Assembly (NCBI GenBank): GCA_016789365.1
Contig: JAEURH010000008.1
Coordinates: forward strand, 1-55,097
DNA from: Anaerolineales bacterium
GTDB lineage: Bacteria; Chloroflexota; Anaerolineae; Anaerolineales; Villigracilaceae
DNA: 55,097 nucleotides
Direction of reading: 5' to 3'
Shown here: positions 28,477 to 35,611 of the stretch, one piece after another
How the letters are laid out: the number at the start of each line of letters is the position of its first letter
How positions within the stretch are numbered: the first letter of the stretch is position 1
Translations under genes and position numbers: made by a program
Notes under the pieces: generated by a model
The model's input: only the letters and a program-made list of their open reading frames with translations
Databases searched by the model: none
What the model was told of the DNA's origin: nothing

Positions 28477-29580
28477 ATGAAAATAGAATCCATCACTTTA
28501 CATCACATCTCCATGCCATTGGTTTCAGCGTTTGAAACTTCTTTCGGACGTGAAACCAATCGTGAATGTGTCATTATCGAAATTCGTTCAGAGGGATTAA
28601 TTGGCTATGGTGAATGTGTCGCCGCGCGTGACCCTGGCTATAGTTACGAAACTGCTCAAACTTCCATTCACGTTATCAAAGATTTTATTTTTCCATTAAT
28701 CATTGGCAAAGATATAAAAGACGCAAACGACTTTCAAAATAAAGTTAATGGCATTCGCGGTCATCACCTTGCCAAAGCAGGTGTAGAAATGGCAATTTGG
28801 GATTTACTCGGCAAGCGCGAGAATAAATCACTCAAAGATTTATTCGGTGGCATGAGAGATAAAGTTGAAGTGGGTGTTTCGATTGGGATTCAAGAATCAA
28901 AAGAGGCATTAGTAAAAACAACACAAGATTATGTGAATCAAGGCTATGCGCGTGTAAAAATAAAAATCAAACCAAATCGAGATGTTGAAGATGCAAAAGC
29001 GGTTCGCCAACAATTTCCAAATTTAAGATTACAGGTGGATGCGAACTCTGCTTATTCAATGGATGATGCAAAAACTTTACAACCGTTAGATGATTTGAAT
29101 TTATTATTAATCGAACAACCATTATTTGAAGATGATATTTGGGACCATCATAAACTTCAAGCGCAATTCAAAACGCCGATATGTTTGGATGAAAGCATTA
29201 TCACGCCACGCCATGCACGATACGCCATTGAAATGAAAGCCTGCAAAATTATTAACATCAAAGCGGGTAGGTTAGGCGGATTGAGTCAAGCCATTCAAAC
29301 GCATGATATTTGCCAAGAAAATAATATTCCTGTTTGGTGCGGTGGCATGTTAGAAACTGGTATCGGTCGTGCATCAAATTTGGCATTGGCAACGCTTTCA
29401 AATTTTATTTTGCCTGCCGATGTTTCTGCATCGAATCGTTATTACAAAAAAGATATAACCAACGAAAGTTTTGTATTGAATGCTGATTCAACAATCAATG
29501 TACCAACGGATGCAGGCTTAGGTGTAACGATTGATAATGAAGCATTGAAAAGTTATACACTTTCAACTATAAAAAGTTAA
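28477..29580 (+). CDS. menC: enolase-superfamily enzyme: o-succinylbenzoate synthase / N-succinylamino acid racemase
   Basis: 367 residues. The MLE-subgroup architecture is complete: capping domain (LVSAFETSFG), KxK acid/base motif K161-I-K163 (ARVKIKIKP), metal ligands Asp188 (QVDANSAY), Glu213 (LIEQPL) and Asp238 (CLDESI), and Lys262 in NIKAGRLGG. NIPVWCGGMLETGIGR is typical of the MenC2/NSAAR family. OSBS makes o-succinylbenzoate for menaquinone; members with this sequence type are often promiscuous racemases. No other men genes lie nearby, so the physiological reaction is open. The next gene starts immediately after the TAA. Confidence 0.85.
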   Translation: MKIESITLHHISMPLVSAFETSFGRETNRECVIIEIRSEGLIGYGECVAARDPGYSYETAQTSIHVIKDFIFPLIIGKDIKDANDFQNKVNGIRGHHLAKAGVEMAIWDLLGKRENKSLKDLFGGMRDKVEVGVSIGIQESKEALVKTTQDYVNQGYARVKIKIKPNRDVEDAKAVRQQFPNLRLQVDANSAYSMDDAKTLQPLDDLNLLLIEQPLFEDDIWDHHKLQAQFKTPICLDESIITPRHARYAIEMKACKIINIKAGRLGGLSQAIQTHDICQENNIPVWCGGMLETGIGRASNLALATLSNFILPADVSASNRYYKKDITNESFVLNADSTINVPTDAGLGVTIDNEALKSYTLSTIKS

Positions 29581-31227
29581 ATGAAAAAATATTTTACAAT
29601 TTTATTTTGCTTATTGCTCGTTGCTTGTTCAACGCCAACACCACAAGTCACATCTACACTACAGGTGACAGTCACTTCAGAAGTGACTGTCACCTCAACG
29701 CCATTGCCGCCCGCATTGTGGATTAGCGATTCCGTGCCAGATGATTTGCGTGAACTTGCTCAAGCTTTTGATGTTCCAATTGTTGATGATAAAAATTTAG
29801 CAACACAAACATTAGATATATCTGACTCAGGTGCGACATGGATTTACGCGCTGGTCGCTTCTTTCCCTACGGTGACAGATGATACTGCTTCGTCAAACTT
29901 GATTGCTATCTGGAAAGGGGAGTCTGCCGAGCGCAAGTTAATCATGGCAGAATCAACTTTACGAGCGTTTACTGCCAAATGGGGAGAACCAAGTCGAAGT
30001 CAAGTAAGAAGCGTTGATTCAAATCAAATATTAGATGAAGCGTGGAATGATTCATCTGTTTGGGCAATCATCCCGTTTGAAGAAATAAATCCAAAATGGA
30101 AAGTATTAAGTGTTGATAATCAATCGCCAATCCGTAAAGATTTTGATGAAAATGTTTATGAATTGAAAATTGTTTTTGGAACGGAAAATTTTGAATTACC
30201 AAAATCAAATCGCGATGAAACAAAATTAACCACAGTGGTATTGACAGGTGTAACGGCATTGGTGCGCGCCACAGCATTTACAATGGAAACAAAAGGCATA
30301 ACACGCCCGGGCGAATTAATTTACGATTGGTTATACAACGCGGACATTACGCACATTAGTAACGAAGTGCCGTTTGATGCGAGTTGCCCATACCCAACGC
30401 CGGGTTATACAAATTTCATTTTATGCAGTGACCCAAAATATTTTGAATTGTTGCAATATGTTGGCACAGATATTGTTGAACTAACAGGTGACCATTTTGC
30501 AGACCGTGGCACACAAGCCATGTTGGATACGTTGGAAATTTATAAACAAAATAATATTCCGTATTATGGTGGCGGAGCAAACGAAGACGAAGCGCGTTTG
30601 CCTGTGTTGTTAGAAGTGAATGGAAATAAAATTGCGTTTATGGGGTGCAATGGAAAACGCGGTTATACGTTTGTAAAAGCAACAGATAAAAAACCTGGTG
30701 CGGCAAATTGCAATTATAAATTTTTTACGCAACAAATAAAAGATGTAACATCACAAGGTTATATGGTGATATTTACGTTTCAGCATGAAGAGTGTTATCA
30801 CGTTGGTCCGTGTTATGCGCATGAAAATGATTTCCGAACGGTAGCCGATGCAGGCGCGACGATTGTGAGCGGAAGCCAAGCGCATTATCCACACTTGATG
30901 GAATTTCGCGGCGATACATTTATCCATTATGGTTTGGGAAATTTATTTTTTGACCAAATGACGTATGAGTTACCCAATGGTTCTATCATTGATGAAACGC
31001 GCCGCGAGTTTATTGACCGCCATGTTTTTTACGATGGAAAATATTTAGGCGTGGAGTTATTGACTGCGATGTTGGAAGATTTTTCTCGTCCGCGCCCGAT
31101 GAATGAGAGAGAACGAACGCAATTTTTATCTGAATATTTCTTTTATAGCGGCTGGATTGATTTATCCCCAACGCCAATTCCGCAACCGACTGTGACGTTA
31201 ACTCCAATTGTTTTGCCGAATCCGTAA
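29581..31227 (+). CDS. CapA-family (PGA_cap metallophosphatase-fold) lipoprotein
   Basis: 548 residues. Lipobox LLVAC with Cys16, then a Thr/Pro/Val linker partly encoded by a 33-bp palindrome. Residues about 215-490 are the PGA_cap domain: TVVLTGVTALVRATA, ADITHISNEVPF (usually ADl...NLE), VELTGDHFADRGTQAML, IPYYGGGANEDEARLP, IFTFQHEECY, GATIVSGSQAHYPHLMEF and FIHYGLGNLFFDQ. It resembles capsule-type CapA and the calcineurin-like fold and would act outside the membrane, possibly as a surface polymer or peptide hydrolase. The ~200-residue N-terminal region is not recognised. The C-terminal tail is Pro/Thr-rich. The ATG abuts the previous stop codon. Confidence 0.85.
   Translation: MKKYFTILFCLLLVACSTPTPQVTSTLQVTVTSEVTVTSTPLPPALWISDSVPDDLRELAQAFDVPIVDDKNLATQTLDISDSGATWIYALVASFPTVTDDTASSNLIAIWKGESAERKLIMAESTLRAFTAKWGEPSRSQVRSVDSNQILDEAWNDSSVWAIIPFEEINPKWKVLSVDNQSPIRKDFDENVYELKIVFGTENFELPKSNRDETKLTTVVLTGVTALVRATAFTMETKGITRPGELIYDWLYNADITHISNEVPFDASCPYPTPGYTNFILCSDPKYFELLQYVGTDIVELTGDHFADRGTQAMLDTLEIYKQNNIPYYGGGANEDEARLPVLLEVNGNKIAFMGCNGKRGYTFVKATDKKPGAANCNYKFFTQQIKDVTSQGYMVIFTFQHEECYHVGPCYAHENDFRTVADAGATIVSGSQAHYPHLMEFRGDTFIHYGLGNLFFDQMTYELPNGSIIDETRREFIDRHVFYDGKYLGVELLTAMLEDFSRPRPMNERERTQFLSEYFFYSGWIDLSPTPIPQPTVTLTPIVLPNP
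29663..29695. repeat. 33-bp near-perfect palindrome in coding sequence
   Basis: AGGTGACAGTCACTTC (29663-29678), centre A, and GAAGTGACTGTCACCT (29680-29695): 16-bp perfect arms. Read in frame as QVTVTSEVTVTS just after the lipobox of the CapA-like protein. Confidence 0.92.
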
Positions 31228-31232
31228 CCAGT

Positions 31233-31964
31233 CTAATTAGTCTTACGGATTGGTTTGAGGCGCATTTCAATTAATACAAAGCAAATTATCAAAACAATTA
31301 ATGAAATAACTTGTTCTTGTTTAATGCCGTTGAATATCAATGTTAAATCGGCGCGGAACATGCCAAGAAAAATTTGTGATGCAGATGTGAGCGATGCGAA
31401 GATGAGGAAGTAAATGCCTGAGGGAAGATTCAGTTTGGGGAACCAGAGCAGGCTGAAAGTCAAGAATGAAGCGATGAAGGCGTAGATTTGAGTCGGGTGA
31501 CGTGCCGCATTCCATAAATCAATGCCCCAAGTTTGTGAGGTTGGAATCCCAAAGGCTGTGCCTGCCGCGAGATGACTTAGTGATAATCCGATAGATAAAA
31601 TTGCAAAAAATGGTGTGAGCGAATCGGCTGTTGACCAAAAAGAAAGTTGGCGGCGTTGCATGATGATGAGTGTGATGATGATAAATGTGACGATGCCGCC
31701 GAAGGTATCGAATACATCTGTGTTGACGGAAAAAATGCTAAGCGGGCTTTGAATGAATGCGGTGATGTTTTGTAAAACAAAAGATAAACGCCCGCCGATG
31801 ATAAAGCCAATGAAACCATAATAAATGATGGTGCTGATGTCATCTTTATTGATGTTGAAACGTTCGGCGCGTTTTTCTGCAAGTGTAGTGCCAAGCCAAA
31901 TAGCAAGCACAAGCAAAATCAAATGGCGAGGCGGAGCGAAGAGATTGCGAAATAATTCAAGCAT
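31233..31964 (-). CDS. degenerate prolipoprotein diacylglyceryl transferase-like membrane protein
   Basis: 243 residues, about seven TM helices. Lgt-like landmarks in order: IGGRLSFVLQN, a DTFGGIVTF turn where Lgt has FHGGLIG, LSLSHLAAGTAFGIPTSQTW where Lgt has the GRxGNFxNGExxG signature, and ARHPTQIYAF where Lgt has RHPSQLYE. The active-site His and the Arg/Asn of GRxGN are therefore missing, while RHP.Q and a late FR remain. It is probably not a working Lgt; it may be a paralogue with another role. A TAGAAT box nine bases before the ATG suggests a leaderless message. A TlpA-like gene lies upstream on the same strand. Confidence 0.7.
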   Translation of the reverse strand: MLELFRNLFAPPRHLILLVLAIWLGTTLAEKRAERFNINKDDISTIIYYGFIGFIIGGRLSFVLQNITAFIQSPLSIFSVNTDVFDTFGGIVTFIIITLIIMQRRQLSFWSTADSLTPFFAILSIGLSLSHLAAGTAFGIPTSQTWGIDLWNAARHPTQIYAFIASFLTFSLLWFPKLNLPSGIYFLIFASLTSASQIFLGMFRADLTLIFNGIKQEQVISLIVLIICFVLIEMRLKPIRKTN

Positions 31965-31973
31965 GGATTTTTT

Positions 31974-31979
31974 ATTCTA
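31974..31979 (-). promoter_or_regulatory. -10 box of the Lgt-like gene (leaderless)
   Basis: Minus-strand TAGAAT nine bases before the ATG, no Shine-Dalgarno. No convincing -35 box. Confidence 0.35.
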
Positions 31980-32004
31980 TCTCAATTTGGGACAAGGATT
32001 ATTT

Positions 32005-32074
32005 TGGACGCTGATGAACGCAGAAAACGCAGATTTTTATTTTTTCAGCGTGAATCAGCGTTTTTCTGCGTCCT
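32005..32074. repeat. R4-like palindromic repeat
   Basis: GGACGCTGATGAACGCAGAAA on the left (split: GGACGCTGATG, AACGCAGAAA) and TGAATCAGCG, TTTTTCTGCGTCC on the right form an imperfect inverted repeat between the TlpA-like and Lgt-like genes. Confidence 0.7.
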
Positions 32075-32097
32075 GATTTGCTCACTTGGATAGATGT

Positions 32098-32631
32098 TTA
32101 TTCTAAAATTTTTTCAATGCGTGTGCGTAATAACGCTTCTGACATTGGTCCGCCAATGACTACTTCGGTGATGATGCCTGCTCGATTGATAAAGTAAGAC
32201 GATGGCAATGAACGTAATTGATATGCGGCGGCGGTTTCGCCTGTTTCATCTAATAGAATTGGAAAGGTGAGTCCGTATTCATTTGCGAATGGCACAATAG
32301 CAAGCGGATAATCTTGATAGGTCATGTTGATTGCTAAAATCACTAAGCCTTGAGATTCATATTCTTCATACAATGTTTGCATGGCGGGCATTTCAGCACG
32401 ACAAGGTGGACACCACGTTGCCCACAGATTAATCAGCACGGCTTTGCCTTTAAGTTCTGACAGTGTGAACGTTTCACCATCTGGTGTTTTCAAACTGAAA
32501 TCAGGCGCGGAGAAACCTTCTTGTGGGGCAAATCCGTTTGTGACGGCATTCGGCTGCGCGGAGATTCCAATCCATGCCACGCTGGCGATGATGGCGAGAC
32601 AATATAAGATAATTCGTTGGGGTTGGGACAT
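32098..32631 (-). CDS. TlpA/ResA-family membrane-anchored thioredoxin
   Basis: 177 residues. N-terminal TM anchor (residues about 7-24), then an AhpC/TSA-Redoxin fold outside the membrane: APDFSLKTPDGETFTLSEL, INLWATWCPPCRAEMP with the redox pair Cys74/Cys77, LVILAINMTYQD, FPILLDETGETAAAYQL and the cis-Pro loop RSLPSSYFINRAG. This is the family that reduces exported disulphides, for example for cytochrome c maturation. No cytochrome assembly gene is adjacent; the next gene downstream is the Lgt-like protein. No Shine-Dalgarno is seen before the ATG. Confidence 0.93.
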   Translation of the reverse strand: MSQPQRIILYCLAIIASVAWIGISAQPNAVTNGFAPQEGFSAPDFSLKTPDGETFTLSELKGKAVLINLWATWCPPCRAEMPAMQTLYEEYESQGLVILAINMTYQDYPLAIVPFANEYGLTFPILLDETGETAAAYQLRSLPSSYFINRAGIITEVVIGGPMSEALLRTRIEKILE

Positions 32632-32719
32632 GTTGGGATGTAATTAGGGATTGTGAAGAAGGGGAGTGTGACCGCAATTTATTTTTCTAAATTAGTTTTG
32701 TATTTTCGCAAGTTAATAA

Positions 32720-33211
32720 CTACTTTGTAGAAGGCTCGTCTGAATTTTCCTGCGATTTCGAATTTGAAATTTTTTTGCCACTAATAATGATAAATATCAC
32801 TATTATTAGTGGAACTAAGATGAATGGAGCAAATACCATCGCCGCCATCATTAAATTTCCTCTGATTTCGTAACTTTCAGGAGACGAATCTGAAGGAATG
32901 GAAGCCATACACCAAAACATAATAATCATAATAATGATGAAACTGGCAATACTAGTATTAATTTTTGAAGCAGAAGAGGTACTTGCATCTTTTTTGTTGG
33001 AGTTATTATAAGTATTAGAAGTGTGGAGTGCGAGTGCGCGTTCTGCTGCATCTGCCACATCGCGGTCATTATCATTTGCGGCAATAATTAGAGCATCAAT
33101 AGCTTCTTGAGGAAGTGATATTTGACTCACGCGTAATTCTTCGCAAGCTTCATACCTTTTGTTATGGTCTTCGTTTTGGAGCATCTTAACAAGGCGGGAA
33201 ATATCCGACAT
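32720..33211 (-). CDS. HEAT-repeat-like protein with two TM helices
   Basis: 163 residues. Residues about 5-65 look like two HEAT/armadillo helical pairs (LVKMLQNEDHNKRYEACEEL, AIDALIIAANDNDRDVADAAERAL). A low-complexity Asn/Ser/Lys linker follows, then two TM helices (IASFIIIMIIMFWCMASI; MMAAMVFAPFILVPLIIVIF) and a polar tail. The ATG at 33211 is chosen because AAGGAGAA lies eight bases upstream. That site is at the edge of the EamA remnant. No family recognised; perhaps a membrane-tethered adaptor. Confidence 0.7.
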   Translation of the reverse strand: MSDISRLVKMLQNEDHNKRYEACEELRVSQISLPQEAIDALIIAANDNDRDVADAAERALALHTSNTYNNSNKKDASTSSASKINTSIASFIIIMIIMFWCMASIPSDSSPESYEIRGNLMMAAMVFAPFILVPLIIVIFIIISGKKISNSKSQENSDEPSTK

Positions 33212-33223
33212 CAATTATTCTCC

Positions 33224-33297
33224 TTATTTACCATCTCTATCATCTGGGGTTAGCATTTGCTATACAACAAGTCGCAGGTCAATTGGGAAGTATATAA
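33224..33297 (+). pseudogene. remnant of the 5' end of an EamA transporter gene
   Basis: About 75 bases align by eye at roughly 80% with 34049-34130, the codons for the first TM helix of the intact EamA gene 750 bp downstream (IISIIWGSAFVAQRVAGQLG). One base is missing after TCTGGGGTT, which shifts the frame and creates TAG. Nothing of the rest of the gene is seen before the nucleotidyltransferase gene on the other strand. It is most simply a duplicate transporter truncated by later rearrangement. Confidence 0.7.
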
Positions 33298-33300
33298 ATC

Positions 33301-33948
33301 TCATTTTTTGAATCTTTTGATTCTATTTTGAATTTCAGTCAAAACACTTTTTATCTCTGATAAGTCTGATTCATTCACATACTTTGACAATTCATTTACC
33401 AAAGTTTCAACATTTACTTGATAATAATGGAGCAAAGTGGCAATGTCATTTTCATAAATGCCGACGCGTGCAAAATTCCCTTGCCGATATAAAGAAGGTA
33501 AGGCATAAAGTTTTAATAACAATAAACCTTCTACAGTTGCCAGTGGAATGTCGCGGTCTAGAAATTTTTGTATTTTTGAATATTTGCTGTGAACTTCTTT
33601 GAAGAGCGGGTTTTTCGTCAACAAAATGTCAATTTGTAATTGACCATAATTTGTACGAATAAAATCATTGTCTTGACTCGTGATATTTAGTTCAGGTAAT
33701 TTTTCAAGCGAAGAGACTGCCATCAACAAATCTAAATCTTCTGTATTTCGCCCTTCAACATAATGAAGAATCGCAATGCCACCAACGAGAACGTAATCAA
33801 TTTTTCGATTTTCCAAAACGGCAAAAAACTCGTTTACTGATTGAATTAGGGAATCTGAATTCATCTTGTCACCAGACCAATTCTTGACATTAAAGGCAAC
33901 CGCATTGCGGATGATGTTTCCGATTTGTGTACTGCTTTGAATAGTCAT
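33301..33948 (-). CDS. nucleotidyltransferase-fold protein (AbiEii/MNT-like)
   Basis: 215 residues. The minimal nucleotidyltransferase signature is DYVLVGGIAILHYVEGRNTEDLDL: GG, then Arg-x-Thr-x-Asp-x-Asp with the two metal Asp residues, followed by QIDILLTK with the likely third Asp. (In 20-residue pieces: DYVLVGGIAILHYVEGR and NTEDLDLLM.) This is the pattern of AbiEii-type toxins and MNT-domain proteins. No AbiEi-like antitoxin or HEPN gene is adjacent, so toxin status is unsupported. Start options are ATG 33948 or ATG 33864, the latter with GGTGA upstream and beginning MNSDSLIQSV. It lies between an EamA remnant and the intact EamA gene, suggesting arrival by insertion. Confidence 0.75.
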   Translation of the reverse strand: MTIQSSTQIGNIIRNAVAFNVKNWSGDKMNSDSLIQSVNEFFAVLENRKIDYVLVGGIAILHYVEGRNTEDLDLLMAVSSLEKLPELNITSQDNDFIRTNYGQLQIDILLTKNPLFKEVHSKYSKIQKFLDRDIPLATVEGLLLLKLYALPSLYRQGNFARVGIYENDIATLLHYYQVNVETLVNELSKYVNESDLSEIKSVLTEIQNRIKRFKK

Positions 33949-34024
33949 TCTTGATTAAGTTTAGCATGAAAATCAAATTCATTTAATACAGTAAAATCCT
34001 TCTTCCAAAGGAAAAACTTTTCTC

Positions 34025-34915
34025 ATGCGCCTAAAAGCAGACATAACATTATTTATCATTTCCATCATCTGGGGTTCGGCATTTGTCGCACAACGAGTCG
34101 CGGGTCAGTTGGGGAGTGTGTATCAATTTAATGGCTACAGATATTTACTCGCAGGCTTGGTCGTTTTGCCATTTGCATGGAAAATATTTCAAAGCCAAAA
34201 AATTTCACGTCCGCAATGGATGTGGATGGTGATTGCAGGGTTTGTTTTATTTATCGCCGCGGCGTTTCAACAAGCGGGTATGTTATATACAACCGCAGGC
34301 AACGCGGGCTTTATCACCAGTTTGTATGTCGTTTTAATTCCAATTCTCTTATTTTTTTTCTGGGGCGAAAAACCACATTGGATTTATATCGTCGCCGTTG
34401 TTTTGGCAATGCTTGGTGCGTTTTTACTTTCTACTGGCGGAAGTTTTCACATTCAGTTTGGTGATTTGCTTGAATTAATCGGTGCAATGTTTTGGGCGAT
34501 TCATGTTATCTTGCTCGGCAAGTTTGCATCCAAGTTTGAAGCGCTTACATTTTCTGTCGGTCAGTTAATCGTGTGCGGAGTTTTGAATCTCGGCGTGGGA
34601 TTTGTCGCTGAGCCTGCTATGCAATTTGATTTGCCGTTATTATTCGCAATTGGATATACTGCTTTCTTTTCACTAGGATTATGTTACACGCTTCAGATTT
34701 GGGCACAACGTCACACGCCTCCCGCCGACGCCGCGCTGATTCTCAGCCTTGAAGCGGTCTTTGCTGTGTTAGCAGGTTGGTTGATATTAAATGAAACGCT
34801 GGTCACATTACAAATCATAGGTTGTGTTTTAATTTTCGTTGCTGTGATGTTGTCACAAGTCAAAGAGTGGACATCTGGCAAACTCGACCATGAACATTTG
34901 ATTGAAGGAAGATAA
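34025..34915 (+). CDS. EamA-family (DMT superfamily) transporter
   Basis: 296 residues, ten TM helices in two EamA repeats. Hallmarks: N-terminal IIWGSAFVAQRVAGQLG with NGYRYLLAGLVVLPFAW, AAAFQQAGMLYTTAGNAGFITSLYVVLIPI (pieces AAFQQAGMLYTTAG and NAGFITSLYVVLIPI), a second repeat with GAMFWAIHVILLGKFASKF, and the C-terminal AALILSLEAVFAVLAGWLIL..E. Such proteins export amino acids, nucleobases or other metabolites; the substrate is not predictable. AAAGGA lies about ten bases before the ATG. A fragment of a second copy survives at 33224-33297. Confidence 0.92.
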   Translation: MRLKADITLFIISIIWGSAFVAQRVAGQLGSVYQFNGYRYLLAGLVVLPFAWKIFQSQKISRPQWMWMVIAGFVLFIAAAFQQAGMLYTTAGNAGFITSLYVVLIPILLFFFWGEKPHWIYIVAVVLAMLGAFLLSTGGSFHIQFGDLLELIGAMFWAIHVILLGKFASKFEALTFSVGQLIVCGVLNLGVGFVAEPAMQFDLPLLFAIGYTAFFSLGLCYTLQIWAQRHTPPADAALILSLEAVFAVLAGWLILNETLVTLQIIGCVLIFVAVMLSQVKEWTSGKLDHEHLIEGR

Positions 34916-34920
34916 AATCA

Positions 34921-34983
34921 ACCAGAGATAAACGGAGATGAACATAGATGTTGAATCCCTGTTTATCTCTGTTCATCTCTGGT
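34921..34983. repeat. R4-like palindromic repeat
   Basis: ACCAGAGATAAACGGAGATG on the left and GTTTATCTCTGTTCATCTCT-GGT on the right; arms of about 22 bases with a few mismatches. Located between the EamA and GNAT genes. Confidence 0.75.
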
Positions 34984-34999
34984 GAATTAAAAGGAAACC

Positions 35000-35602
35000 A
35001 TGACAAACCGAATTGACGAATTAGATTTATCCTTTCATCCACTCACACAAAAACTATGGCGCGACTTTGAATTGCTTTTCGGCGATAACGGCGCATGTGG
35101 CGGATGTTGGTGTATGCATTGGAAACTGCGCGGAAAAGCCTTCAGCCGAAACAAAGGCGACGGGAACAGACAAATAATGAAGTCAGTGGTTGATGCGAAA
35201 AAAAATCCAGGCTTGTTAGCATATTCCGAAGGTTATCCAATTGGATGGATTGCGATTGAGCCGCGAAAAGAATATCCAAGACTCGCGCATTCAAAAGTTC
35301 TCAAACCCATTGACGATAAAGAAGTTTGGTCAATCACTTGCTTTTTTATTGAGAAAAAACATCGCAACAAAGGAATCAGTGTTGAGTTAATCAAAGCCGC
35401 AGTGGAACATGCAAAAAATAATGGCGCAAAAATTGTTGAAGGCTATCCAGTCGATTCAAAAACAAAACAAGCGCCGCCATTTATGTTCACAGGTTCTGCA
35501 AAAGCATTTAGTGATGCAGGCTTCAAAGAAGTTGCGCGCAACTCACCAACCCGACCTATTTTCCGCTTTAAGATTCCCTCTCCCAAAATGGGAGAAGGTT
35601 AG
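35000..35602 (+). CDS. GNAT-family N-acetyltransferase
   Basis: 200 residues. Seen: the N-terminal Cys-rich segment GDNGACGGCWCMHWKLRG found in one GNAT subgroup, ysegYPIGWIAIEPR, WSITCFFIEKKHRNKGISVELIKAAVEHA (motif A acetyl-CoA loop R-N-K-G-I-S) and a C-terminal FMFTGSAKAFSDAGFKEVAR. (Each piece is a sub-part: SITCFFIEKKHRNKG, ISVELIKAAVEHA.) The acceptor substrate is unknown. AAGGA precedes the ATG. The last residues (PSPKMGEG) and the TAG stop are encoded by an R8 repeat, so the original C-terminus probably ended close to FRFKI. Confidence 0.9.
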   Translation: MTNRIDELDLSFHPLTQKLWRDFELLFGDNGACGGCWCMHWKLRGKAFSRNKGDGNRQIMKSVVDAKKNPGLLAYSEGYPIGWIAIEPRKEYPRLAHSKVLKPIDDKEVWSITCFFIEKKHRNKGISVELIKAAVEHAKNNGAKIVEGYPVDSKTKQAPPFMFTGSAKAFSDAGFKEVARNSPTRPIFRFKIPSPKMGEG

Positions 35603-35611
35603 GGTGAGGGT
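35577..35611. repeat. R8 repeat bridging GNAT and glycosyltransferase genes
   Basis: CCCTCTCCCAAAATGGGAGA followed by AGGTTAGGGTGAGGGT. It encodes the end and stop codon of the GNAT gene and supplies GGTGAGGG, the only Shine-Dalgarno-like sequence before the ATG at 35612. Confidence 0.75.
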
